64,000 bases of DNA from Modestobacter italicus (GCF_000306785.1 NC_017955.1:3844001-3908000); one strand, 5' to 3'. Shown: positions 8,594 through 16,468, counted from the stretch's first letter. Program-made: numbers and translations. The notes: generated by a model not told the origin, from the sequence alone.

Positions 8594-8792
8594 TGAATTT
8601 CGTCACACCCGGCGGACCCTGCAGGGCTCGGTCGCGTTCGCCGGATAACTCCCCCGGTTTCGCTCCGGAGTGACCTGCGCGTTCGCGGCCATGCACATCG
8701 TTCAGCGGGTCTGCTCCCCGAAGATGCCGGGAGAACCGATGCGGGTCCAGCCGAGCCGCGCCAAGCGTCCTACCAGCGAAGATTCCTGATCG
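8594..8792 (+). repeat. Dispersed repeat, copy 1
   Basis: The block begins with TTTCGTCAC, contains a conserved GCCGGATAACTCCCCCGGTT just before the micro-ORF, and ends at its stop. The second copy is at 10636-10833 in the same orientation, and a deleted relic is at 12430-12468. No transposase or terminal inverted repeats are visible. Confidence 0.7.
8670..8789 (+). CDS. 39-aa micro-ORF, copy 1 (unknown small protein)
   Basis: The frame starts with GTG, directly preceded by CGGAG, and ends with TGA 8787-8789. An in-frame TAA seven codons upstream limits it. The central part VQRVCSPKMPGEPMRVQPSR is identical in copy 2 at 10711. Comparing the two 120-nt frames by hand I count 21 differences: 8 at first, 2 at second and 11 at third codon positions, and the four changes in codons 20-26 are all synonymous. 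This pattern favours a selected protein in this frame over the opposite strand. Two cysteines and basic residues are notable. No family is recognised. Confidence 0.5.
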   Translation: MTCAFAAMHIVQRVCSPKMPGEPMRVQPSRAKRPTSEDS

Positions 8793-9032
8793 CTTGCTTG
8801 TCGGCGGCACCCGCGAGCGCCGAAGGCGGGTGCACACCGCTCATTCACCGGACATCACCGGCCCGGCCGAGCAGCCGGAGGCGGCCGATCACCGCATTTC
8901 GTCACTCATCGGCGGTTGCCGGGGCGTAAGGCGCCATCCACGCTGAGAGCTGCGCCGGGGCGCTGGCGGCAGATCGGTGACCTTTCGCTGGTACGCCAAC
9001 GGGCCATGGACGCCCAGCTCGACCCCTGGCCG

Positions 9033-9079
9033 ACGGCGCCGTCAATCACCGGGCGGACTCAGGTGGTTGACGGCGCCGT
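9033..9079. terminator. Long hairpin, probable terminator
   Basis: ACGGCGCCGTCAATCACC (9033-9050) pairs with 9062-9079 over 18 bp with a single wobble and an 11-nt loop. It lies between micro-ORF copy 1 and the minus-strand pair at 9193-9862, so it could end transcription from either side. There is no T-run. Confidence 0.5.
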
Positions 9080-9192
9080 GGTCCTTTGACAGAGGCCGAG
9101 ACCAACGCCGCAGCTTCGCCGGCGAGGAGTCAACCGGGCGATGGGCAGTCCCTCGCGGGCCAACGGTGAGCCGGTTCCGCTGAACACGGCCT

Positions 9193-9612
9193 TCAGCGGG
9201 GCCCCTTCACCTTGCCGACAACCTTCTTCGCCGCGGCGCTCGCCACGAAGCGGCCAGTCAAGGCAGAACGGCCACCGGTCTTGATCACCGACTTGCCACC
9301 CCCTTTGTGAGTTTTCACCTCAGCGGACTTCTTTCGACCGGATGCCACCGGCTCCCCGGTCAGCTTGCCGTAACGCTGGCGCGCCGCCTCGCCACTGGTG
9401 CCGACCGCCGAGCCCACAGCGGCCCAGGACATGCCGGCCGCGCGGGCTGCGACGACCGACTGGCCGACTTCGCTCTCAGCGATAGAGCGGCGTAGGGCAG
9501 CGGCGCGCAAGGCGCTCTCCTCGGCAGAGATGGCCGGTTCGGTGGTGTCGTTCTCGAGTTGGTCGGCCATCGCCTCGGACAGTCGAACGATCTGGTCGTA
9601 GCTGCGTGGCAT
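9193..9612 (-). CDS. HTH-containing putative antitoxin
   Basis: 139 residues. The middle carries a helix-turn-helix of the sigma/resolvase-like kind (AARAAGMSWAAVGSAVGTSG, then EAARQRYG). The C-terminus is Lys/Gly-rich and basic (KKSAEVKTHKGGGK, ALTGRFVASAAAKKVVGKV), likely DNA-contacting. Its ATG lies one nt after the TGA of the upstream 82-92-aa gene, so the two are translationally coupled. In actinobacteria this HTH type often follows a small ARRKYLR-ending protein, an arrangement resembling a type II toxin-antitoxin operon with the toxin first. Function is inferred from arrangement and HTH; no toxicity data can be read here. Confidence 0.6.
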   Translation of the reverse strand: MPRSYDQIVRLSEAMADQLENDTTEPAISAEESALRAAALRRSIAESEVGQSVVAARAAGMSWAAVGSAVGTSGEAARQRYGKLTGEPVASGRKKSAEVKTHKGGGKSVIKTGGRSALTGRFVASAAAKKVVGKVKGPR

Positions 9613-9613
9613 C

Positions 9614-9862
9614 TCAGATCACCCCTCCTCGGAGGTACTTGCGTCGGGCGTTCATGGCGTGGACGACGATTTGGCGACCGGTCTCGTCGAGGTCGAACCC
9701 GATCTCCAGCATCGTGACGCCGTTGCGGGCGGGGCCGACGGCGACGGTCAAATTCCAGTCGCCCTGGTTGGGGAAGCTGTCCATGGTGTTGCGCAGCGCG
9801 TGCAACATGTCCTCGTCGGCGACCCCGTGCCTGCGGGCGCTGCCGAGGATCGCCGGCTCCAT
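9614..9862 (-). CDS. Putative small toxin of a toxin-antitoxin-like pair
   Basis: 82 residues from ATG 9862 (MEPAILGSARRHGVADEDML...), ending in IVVHAMNARRKYLRGGVI. The N-terminal helix with HALRNTMDSF, the beta segment NLTVAVGPARNGVTMLEIG and the basic MNARRKYLR end match a common actinobacterial small-protein family often taken as RelE/BrnT-like toxins; I cannot confirm the fold. A longer frame reaching 9892 would run into the tandem dyads, and a TAACTT -10 box lies 7 nt before ATG 9862, so I choose the shorter, leaderless start. It is the first gene of the pair. Confidence 0.6.
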   Translation of the reverse strand: MEPAILGSARRHGVADEDMLHALRNTMDSFPNQGDWNLTVAVGPARNGVTMLEIGFDLDETGRQIVVHAMNARRKYLRGGVI

Positions 9863-9868
9863 GCGGTA

Positions 9869-9907
9869 CAAGTTACCTTGCACGACGAGCACGTCAAGTT
9901 ACCTTGC
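9869..9907 (-). promoter_or_regulatory. Tandem dyad operator overlapping the -10 box of the toxin-antitoxin-like operon
   Basis: The 13-mer CAAGTTACCTTGC occurs at 9869-9881 and again at 9895-9907 (pitch 26 bp). Each is an imperfect palindrome (CAAG...CTTG, 10 of 12 symmetric). Read on the minus strand, the proximal copy contains TAACTT, a TANNNT -10 box 7 nt before ATG 9862. A repressor bound here would cover the promoter; autoregulation by the HTH protein is the simplest reading. Confidence 0.65.
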
Positions 9908-10089
9908 GGGCCTACCGCAGAGGGAACCGCGATGGCGGCTGATCGGCGCGTCGCCGGCTGACAGATCGGTGAGCTCGCCGCGCGGTGTCCCTGATGCCGC
10001 CCTGTGGGACGCCGCGGCGGGTCGCCCTGAGCGGCCCACCTAGGGACACCCACGCAAGACTCGGGCGAGCAACTCCCCGCCATCACATC

Positions 10090-10095
10090 TAGGTT
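10090..10095 (+). promoter_or_regulatory. -10 element (TAGGTT) of a probable leaderless gene
   Basis: TAGGTT lies 7 nt before ATG 10103, with no Shine-Dalgarno sequence; the same hexamer precedes the gene at 4698. Confidence 0.5.
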
Positions 10096-10102
10096 CTGCG
10101 AC

Positions 10103-10354
10103 ATGCCAAGGCGGGGCTTGATCAACGACGTGACCACCAACGTGGGCTACCAACTGCTTCTAGCCGTGCTCGTCGTCCTCACCGCCGGGCTGCTAGTTCG
10201 TGAACTCCTCGCCAACGACCGATCCGCCCTCGACATCGTGCTGAGGGCTGCCGCCCTCGCCTGCTGGCTCACGCTCCTTGCAGCCGGGGTGATCGGCCGT
10301 CGTCGCCAGCGTCGAGGGCGCGATCAGGTCAGCCGAGGGGCGGTGGGCCAGTAG
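10103..10354 (+). CDS. Small two-helix membrane protein
   Basis: 83 residues with two predicted membrane helices (about residues 15-32, YQLLLAVLVVLTAGLLV, and 46-64, VLRAAALACWLTLLAAGVIG) joined by a short polar loop, and a basic C-terminus (GRRRQRRGRD). A TAGGTT -10 box 7 nt upstream supports the start. I do not recognise the family. It stands alone between the toxin-antitoxin-like pair, which is transcribed away from it, and repeat copy 2. Confidence 0.5.
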   Translation: MPRRGLINDVTTNVGYQLLLAVLVVLTAGLLVRELLANDRSALDIVLRAAALACWLTLLAAGVIGRRRQRRGRDQVSRGAVGQ

Positions 10355-10635
10355 CCGAACCGGACGCTCCGCCGTCTCTGAAGCCGCCCTCAGGGACAGC
10401 CTCAACGGCGTCCAACGTGGTGCGCATCCGAGCCTCACTCGGACGAGTGTCGGCGTCGCGTCGTGCTCCCACCCTTCTTGCGGCGAAGATCTTGGGTGGG
10501 CCGATCAGCCATCGACGGTTGAGCCGCCACCCGGTCGCGGCGACGAACGTCGCCCTGCCGCGTGGGTCTGTCCACTTCTGTTCGCCGGCGAGGGCGAGGC
10601 TGAGTTCCTTGCCCTCGACCCCGGTGCAGGCGCCT

Positions 10636-10833
10636 TGATTTCGTCACGGCAAGGAGGACCAACCGGCCGCGGTCGTGCTCGCCGGATAACTCCCCCGGTT
10701 CCGCTCCGGCATGACCTGCACGTTCACCGCTGTGCACACCGTTCAGCGGGTCTGCTCCCCGAAGATGCCCGGCGAGCCGATGCGGGTGCAGCCCAGCCGC
10801 GCCAAGAAGCCGGCCGGCGAGGACGCCTGATCG
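10636..10833 (+). repeat. Dispersed repeat, copy 2
   Basis: This is the second copy of the block at 8594-8792 in the same orientation, including TGATTTCGTCAC at its left end and GCCGGATAACTCCCCCGGTT before the micro-ORF. Identity is about 82 per cent over the 120-nt coding part by hand count (99 of 120) and lower in the upstream part. Confidence 0.7.
10711..10830 (+). CDS. 39-aa micro-ORF, copy 2 (unknown small protein)
   Basis: ATG-started version of the micro-ORF at 8670, with the same length, the same upstream in-frame TAA and the same 20-residue core from VQRVCSPKM to MRVQPSR. It ends RAKKPAGEDA where copy 1 ends RAKRPTSEDS. There is no clear ribosome site (CGCTCCGGC precedes the ATG), so expression is uncertain. 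The substitution pattern between copies (second codon positions nearly unchanged) is the evidence for coding. No family is recognised. Confidence 0.5.
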   Translation: MTCTFTAVHTVQRVCSPKMPGEPMRVQPSRAKKPAGEDA

Positions 10834-11164
10834 CCGTGACATCGGTGGTTGCCTGCCCGGCCACGACTGCGTCGTGTGCTCACCGGGACGGGGCGACCGG
10901 TGAGCGGCCGCGTGCGGCAACCCACCTCAGGCCCGGAGTGCGCGGCCTCAGGCGCCCCGAGACGAGCCCGGATCCGGTGGTCCATGTCGGATGCGCAGCC
11001 CACGGAAGCCCCCGCGCGCCCGGACCGTTCGGGCCGGACGGCTGCCGAAAGGATCGTTGACACCCTGCAGCAGGCGTGGCTAGCTTCGAGCCCGTGTCCG
11101 GCGGTGCGGCCAGCCACTGAGGGCGGAGCTGATCCATGCGGGACCGAAGCCTCGCGAGCCGTCG

Positions 11165-12208
11165 ATGAAGGCGGTCGTCTGCGCCCCGGATGCCCCCGAG
11201 GGCACCGCGGTCACCGACGTCCCCGACCCCGCGCCGGAGCCCGGCGAGGTGGTGGTCGAGGTCAACGCCTGCGGCCTGTGCGGCAGCGACGTGCACGCGA
11301 TCGAACACGGCCGGACGGTCGAGGGTCAGATCCTGGGTCACGAGTTCGGTGGCCACGTGGTCGAGGTGGGTCCGGAAGCGCGCGGATGGCGAGTGGGGCA
11401 AGCCGTGGCCGTCAACCCCCTGGGAGCGTGCGGCCGGTGCCGCGCGTGCCGCAAGGAGTTGCCCTTCCGCTGCACCGCCGCACCCAACCTCGGCATCACC
11501 GCGCCCGGCGGATACGCCGAGTACGTGGCCGTGCCCGCCGACCAACTCGTCGCCATGCCCGACGGAGCCCCCGTGGAGTGGGGCGCCCACGCCGAGCCGC
11601 TCGCCGTGGCGTTGCGCGCCGTCGCGCTGGCCGCTGTGGGCCCTGCCGACAGCGTGCTGGTGTACGGGGTGGGCGCAATCGGCCTGAACGCGATCTTCGC
11701 CTTGCGGGCGGCGGGGGTCGAGTCCGTGGTCGGTGCGGGACGCTCCCCCGGACGTCGCCACGCCGCTGCGGCAGCCGGTGCCGACATCGTCCTGGACACC
11801 CGCGCGGTCAGTGTCCGCGAGCACGTCGCCCGCACCGGCCGGCGGTTCGACGCAGTCTTGGAGTGCTCGGCGGCCGAGGGCGCGGTCGAGGAGTCGATGG
11901 ACGTGCTGGCGCCCGGCGGCACGTGCGTGGTCGTGGCGCTGACCAGCGCGGCCGCGAAGGTCCCGCTGGGCCCACTCGTCGGCGAGGGCCTGGGCCTCGT
12001 CGGCAGCTGCGCGTTCCGCCCGATCGACTTCACTGCGGCGGTCGCCCACGTGACCAGCGGGCGCCTACCGGTTGCGGATCTGATCAGCGAGCGCGTCGGA
12101 CTGCAGGAGACGCCTGATGCGCTGGTCCGGCTCCGGCGACCCGGCGACCTCGTGCGGGTGCTGACCGTCCCCGGCGCCGACTCCCGGGGGCCTGACCCGG
12201 CCGGCTGA
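11165..12208 (+). CDS. Zinc-dependent alcohol dehydrogenase-like (MDR family)
   Basis: 347 residues, the usual length of a medium-chain dehydrogenase. Catalytic zinc ligands are seen at Cys39 (ACGLCGSDVH) and His59-Glu60 (LGHEFGG). The structural-zinc cysteines are Cys89, Cys92, Cys95 and Cys103 (GACGRCRACRKELPFRC). The Rossmann segment is VLVYGVGAIGLNAIFALRAA, and ECSAAEGAVE follows. The family oxidises alcohols or polyols with NAD(P); the threonine/sorbitol dehydrogenase branch is likely, but the substrate is unknown. No clear Shine-Dalgarno sequence precedes the ATG. It stands upstream of the decayed RibD-like/VOC cluster. Confidence 0.85.
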   Translation: MKAVVCAPDAPEGTAVTDVPDPAPEPGEVVVEVNACGLCGSDVHAIEHGRTVEGQILGHEFGGHVVEVGPEARGWRVGQAVAVNPLGACGRCRACRKELPFRCTAAPNLGITAPGGYAEYVAVPADQLVAMPDGAPVEWGAHAEPLAVALRAVALAAVGPADSVLVYGVGAIGLNAIFALRAAGVESVVGAGRSPGRRHAAAAAGADIVLDTRAVSVREHVARTGRRFDAVLECSAAEGAVEESMDVLAPGGTCVVVALTSAAAKVPLGPLVGEGLGLVGSCAFRPIDFTAAVAHVTSGRLPVADLISERVGLQETPDALVRLRRPGDLVRVLTVPGADSRGPDPAG

Positions 12209-12583
12209 CCGCCGGAGGTCGGGCGTCCAGCGCCGACCGGAGTTCGGCACGGGGGCGGACACGACCCGGCCGTCCGCCCGCATCACCAGCAGTGAGGAGT
12301 CCGAGAACATGGACCACTCCACCGGACGGGGGGCCTTCGTCACCGGCGCGGATCCTTCCACGGAGTCCATGGCGGTCCGTCGTGAGAGCGTGCAGTCACC
12401 CGCGCCAGGGCACCGTGCTGGACATCTGGTTTCGTCACACCGGACCGCCGCGCCAAGAAGCCGGCCTGGAGTGCGGCTCCGCCGCGGCGATGACTTCCAC
12501 CAGGGTGGCGCGTCCTCACCTACCTCGGCCGCGCCCGGGGCGGGTGTCTCTGCCGACCTGAGGCCGACACGGAAGAGGTGGTC
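12209..12583. other. Intergenic region with a relic of the dispersed repeat
   Basis: About 375 nt without a convincing gene. A deleted relic of the micro-ORF repeat is at 12430-12468. A minus-strand frame from about 12370 (VEWSMFSDSSLLVMRADGR) looks weakly protein-like but overlaps the dehydrogenase and is not called. Confidence 0.4.
12430..12468 (+). repeat. Deleted relic of the dispersed repeat (copy 3)
   Basis: TTTCGTCACACCGGACC, as at the left end of copy 1, is joined directly to GCCGCGCCAAGAAGCCGGCC, as at the 3' end of the copy 2 micro-ORF. The middle of the element, about 150 nt, is missing. Confidence 0.5.
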
Positions 12584-12904
12584 ATGCGGAACGTCGTCCT
12601 GCACCTGTCGATGTCCTTGGACGGTCTCGTCGGCAGCGACCGTGAGCGCGGGGTCGCGATCCCCGTGGGCGATGAGTTGGAGCTGGAGCTGGAGCGGGTC
12701 GGCTCAGCCGGTGCGCACCCCATGGGTCGCGTCAGCTACCAGGCGATGTCGTCGTAGTGGCCGCAGTCGCAGGATCAGCACGCCGCGCCGATGAACGACG
12801 TCCCCGACGTGGTGTCCTCGAGGACGCTGAGCGACGCCGAGGTCACCTGGCCGGTGACCCGGGCCGCGTTCGTCGAGGTGCTCCAGCCAGGGGACCCGTC
12901 ATGA
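12584..12904 (+). pseudogene. RibD/DHFR-like domain gene, broken
   Basis: The frame reads MRNVVLHLSMSLDGLVGSD (the usual start of RibD C-terminal/dihydrofolate-reductase-like proteins) and MGRVSYQAMSS, then hits an amber stop at 12755-12757. In the same frame it continues with PMNDVPDVVSSRTLSDAEV and VTWPVTRAA to a TGA at 12902-12904. The total of 107 codons is far short of the usual 180 or so, so an internal deletion accompanies the stop. Its end overlaps the next ATG (ATGA), as expected of the original operon. AGAGG (12574-12578) lies about 5 nt before the start. Confidence 0.65.
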
Positions 12905-13746
12905 GGACCCTGCACGTGGGCCTGCGGGTCGCCGACCTGGACAGCTCGATCGCGTTCTACACCTCCCTCGGCTACGAGGTGCTCGGCCAGGTCCCTGCCA
13001 CCGAGCTCGGCACCTTGGCGATGCTGAAGCTCCCCGGCGACGAGTTCGTGTCCCTCGAACTCGTCCACGACCCGGACAACGGGCGGGTCGGGCCCGGGGG
13101 CCTCAGCCATCTGGTGATCCACGTCGAGGACGTGCACGCGACGGTCGCGCGTGTGGCTGCACGGGGGATCCCGACGGAGGAGCCCGCATCACCCGACGGT
13201 TCCGCGGACTCCTGGACGGCATGGGTCACCGACCCGGACGGTCACCGCATCGAGTTCGTCCAGTGGCCCCGACGGGCACCCCGACGGCATGACCATCTCC
13301 GACCTGGCGGATCCCGGGCAGGACCGATGACCACGTCCCAGCCGCGCAGCGCCAAGGACGTGGTCGCGGAGTTGTTCCGACGGCAGAAGGCAGGCGACGA
13401 CACGGTCCTCGACGACCTCGTGGCTCCCGACATGATCAACCACGCCGCTGGCCCCCAGGGCCGCGAGGGTCTGCGGACGATCCTGCGCACCATCGAGGTG
13501 GACCTCGGGCCGACCGGACTCGAGCAGCACCACCTCATCGGCGAGGGTGACCTCGTCGTCCAGCACGTGACGCTGCACGGCACCCACCGGGCGTCCACCA
13601 TGCCGCTGCTCGCCGACGTGCCGGTCTCCGGTCGACCGGCTGTGTGGACGTTCATCCACATCTGGCGGGTCGTCGACGGGATGCTCGTCGAGCACTGGGC
13701 CTGTCGCGACGACATGGGTCTGGTCGAGCAACTCCGGCCGTCGTGA
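12901..13746 (+). CDS. VOC (glyoxalase-like) domain fused by frameshift to a SnoaL-like domain
   Basis: Residues 1-122 are a VOC protein (LHVGLRVADLDSSIAFYTSL, HLVIHVEDVH, VTDPDGHRIEFVQWP). After QWP the frame reads RRAPRRHDHL, but one base over the expected text is GHPDGMTISDLADPGQDR and a stop overlapping ATG 13327. So one extra C in CCCC (13267-13270) probably caused readthrough into the next gene. That gene, from 13327 (MTTSQPRSAKDVVAELF), is a SnoaL/ester-cyclase-like domain: ILRTIEVDLGPTGLEQHH, GDLVVQHVTLHGTH, FIHIWRVVDGMLVEHWA. VOC proteins bind metals and act as dioxygenases, isomerases or resistance proteins; SnoaL-like folds are varied. The substrates are unknown. Confidence 0.7.
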   Translation: MRTLHVGLRVADLDSSIAFYTSLGYEVLGQVPATELGTLAMLKLPGDEFVSLELVHDPDNGRVGPGGLSHLVIHVEDVHATVARVAARGIPTEEPASPDGSADSWTAWVTDPDGHRIEFVQWPRRAPRRHDHLRPGGSRAGPMTTSQPRSAKDVVAELFRRQKAGDDTVLDDLVAPDMINHAAGPQGREGLRTILRTIEVDLGPTGLEQHHLIGEGDLVVQHVTLHGTHRASTMPLLADVPVSGRPAVWTFIHIWRVVDGMLVEHWACRDDMGLVEQLRPS

Positions 13747-14507
13747 TCGCGGACCGGCTCACCGTTGGTGTCGTGACGCCGCACGCGGCAGCGGGACCCG
13801 AGATCGAGCTGCCCGCCATGACAGCCGGTCGTGTCGTCGCGGTGGTGTCCCGGACGAACCCGCCACCGGCGGCGTCGCCGGCGCCGTCGAGGGACGTGCC
13901 AGCCGCTCACGCCGAGTTGCGCGCCTCGACCGAGGTCGCCGCGATCGACCGCGCCGCTGCCACCCTGAGGGGCAGGACGCTCGACGCGGTCGTCCACGCG
14001 TCGACGACCTCCGGCTACGTCCTCGGTCACCGGGACGAGGCCGCCGCTGTCGCACGCCTCTCGCGACGCTTCGGGGTCCCCGCCGTTGCCAGCTGCGCGG
14101 CAGCCGTGGCGGCGCTGCGGACGCACGGGATCGGGCGGGTGCAGCTGGTGCACCCGCCCTGGTTCGACGACGAGTTCGACGCGCTCGGCGACGCGTACTT
14201 CCGCAGCCAGGGCTTCGACGCCGTGGTGACCAGAGCGGTGGGTCTTCCCGATGACCCGGCCCGCGTGAGACCTCAGCACGTCATCGACTGGGTCGAGCAC
14301 CACGTCGAGATCCAGGGCGAGGCCATCTACCTCGCTGGCAACGGGTTCCGCGCCGCGGGAGCGGTGGGAGAACTGGAGCTGCGCACGGGTCGGCTCGTCA
14401 TCGAGGCCAACCAGGCGCTGCTGTGGGCAGTCCTGACGGCGACGAGCGCGGGGTGGGACGTCACCGGCTACGGCCGGCTGCTCCGGACGAGCACCTCGAC
14501 GACGTAG
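13743..14507 (+). CDS. Asp/Glu racemase / maleate isomerase-like protein
   Basis: 254 residues from GTG 13743, which overlaps the preceding stop (GTGA); I choose this start because of the coupling. The start RLTVGVVTPHAAAGPEIELP and the segments LDAVVHASTTSGYVLG and VPAVASCAAAVAALRTHGIG, VQLVHPPWFDDEFDALG, IYLAGNGFRAAGAV follow the arylmalonate decarboxylase/maleate isomerase layout. The family normally uses two catalytic cysteines. Here the first position reads AST and the second reads AGNGF, so neither Cys is obvious; only SCAAAV has one. The reaction is therefore doubtful. It is the last gene of the overlapping VOC cluster. Confidence 0.65.
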   Translation: MIADRLTVGVVTPHAAAGPEIELPAMTAGRVVAVVSRTNPPPAASPAPSRDVPAAHAELRASTEVAAIDRAAATLRGRTLDAVVHASTTSGYVLGHRDEAAAVARLSRRFGVPAVASCAAAVAALRTHGIGRVQLVHPPWFDDEFDALGDAYFRSQGFDAVVTRAVGLPDDPARVRPQHVIDWVEHHVEIQGEAIYLAGNGFRAAGAVGELELRTGRLVIEANQALLWAVLTATSAGWDVTGYGRLLRTSTSTT

Positions 14508-14574
14508 GACGGTGACCTGGGCCGCCACACGATCCGGCGGCCACCTCCCTGAGCGGCCCGCTCCGGGCAGGGCG

Positions 14575-14790
14575 TCAGACGCCGGGCGGGCCGCCGAAGG
14601 TGACGTCCACCGCCCTGGCCATGGCGTTGACCAGGAGCTCCTGGTACTTCGCGACCATCGCCACGGTGCTCACGGTGGCCAGGCCGCCGAGCGCAGCCCA
14701 GCCCGAGACGTCGCCGCGCTCGAGGTCGTCGGCCCGCGCCCGGGCGGCGGCGCTGAGTCGGGCGCTCGTACGGCGGATCGATGCGCGCAA
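14575..14790 (-). CDS. Small hypothetical protein with TTG start
   Basis: 71 residues. I choose the TTG at 14790 because AAGGAG lies 5 nt upstream; the frame stays open further upstream, but that part is compositionally poor. The protein is an Arg/Ala-rich helix (RASIRRTSARLSAAARARAD) followed by a moderately hydrophobic helix (GWAALGGLATVSTVAMVAKY) and a short tail ending TFGGPPGV. It may associate with the membrane. Family unknown. Confidence 0.45.
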   Translation of the reverse strand: MRASIRRTSARLSAAARARADDLERGDVSGWAALGGLATVSTVAMVAKYQELLVNAMARAVDVTFGGPPGV

Positions 14791-15001
14791 CGCTTCTCCT
14801 TCGTCCTGGCCGCTCGCCCACGTCGGCGACGGTCGCGGGACGGACGGTAGGCAGCTCGACGCCCCCCGATCAGGTGTTCCACCCGCTCGTGTGGCCGCTT
14901 TCCCACCACGGAGCGTCACGTCGCGCCGATCGGGTGACAGACCCCCGCATCGCCCCGCGCACCGGCGGTTACGCACGGTCACGGGCGGCGACCGGGCTCC
15001 G

Positions 15002-15047
15002 ACCGACAGCGACCCCCACCCGCGGACGGGTGGGGGTCGCTGTCGGT
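15002..15047. terminator. Strong bidirectional hairpin terminator 3' of the rpf-like gene
   Basis: A perfect 21-bp stem (ACCGACAGCGACCCCCACCC and one more G, 15002-15022; right arm 15027-15047) closes a 4-nt loop CGGA. It sits 16 nt past the stop of the minus-strand Rpf gene. There is no T-run, as is common in actinobacteria. Confidence 0.85.
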
Positions 15048-15063
15048 GCCGGAGCTGAGAGGC

Positions 15064-16368
<1,305 letters not shown>

Positions 16369-16468
16369 TCACATTTGAACTTTCAACGGCGTTTCCGCTG
16401 GTCCGCCCGCAGACCCGGGAACCTGTGAGCCGAGCCTCCTCGGCGCGTCCGGACGGCGTGTCGGGTGA

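Larger units (their letters stand above)
8490..9192. other. Intergenic region with dispersed repeat copy 1 and a long hairpin
   Basis: About 700 nt. It contains a block (about 8594-8792) that recurs at 10636-10833 and a 39-codon micro-ORF within it. It also holds an 18-bp stem hairpin at 9033-9079. I see no other convincing gene; open frames on the minus strand across the repeat have changes falling on their first codon positions and are not favoured. Confidence 0.5.
10355..11164. other. Intergenic region with dispersed repeat copy 2 and possible gene relics
   Basis: About 810 nt. Repeat copy 2 with its micro-ORF occupies 10636-10833. On the minus strand at about 10440-10640 one frame reads protein-like (VEGKELSLALAGEQKW, then GWRLNRRWLIGPPKIFAARR) but has no start and looks like a relic. 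From 10840 to 11164 I see no gene. Confidence 0.35.

Noticed and set aside
8520-8837. Minus-strand open frame across repeat copy 1 (similar frame across copy 2)
   Set aside because: It is in exact antisense register to the micro-ORF; differences between copies then fall mainly on its first codon positions, so the plus-strand frame explains the pattern better.
9869-9907. Tandem 13-mers as a CRISPR-like or integration repeat
   Set aside because: Only two copies, short, palindromic and at a promoter; an operator fits better.
10849-12117. Large plus-strand frame overlapping the alcohol dehydrogenase
   Set aside because: Arg/Gly-rich shadow in another frame; zinc and NAD motifs are in the frame starting at 11165.
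12065-12370. Minus-strand frame with VEWSMFSDSSLLVMRADGR
   Set aside because: It overlaps the 3' end of the alcohol dehydrogenase, has no clear start and no recognised family; at most a relic.
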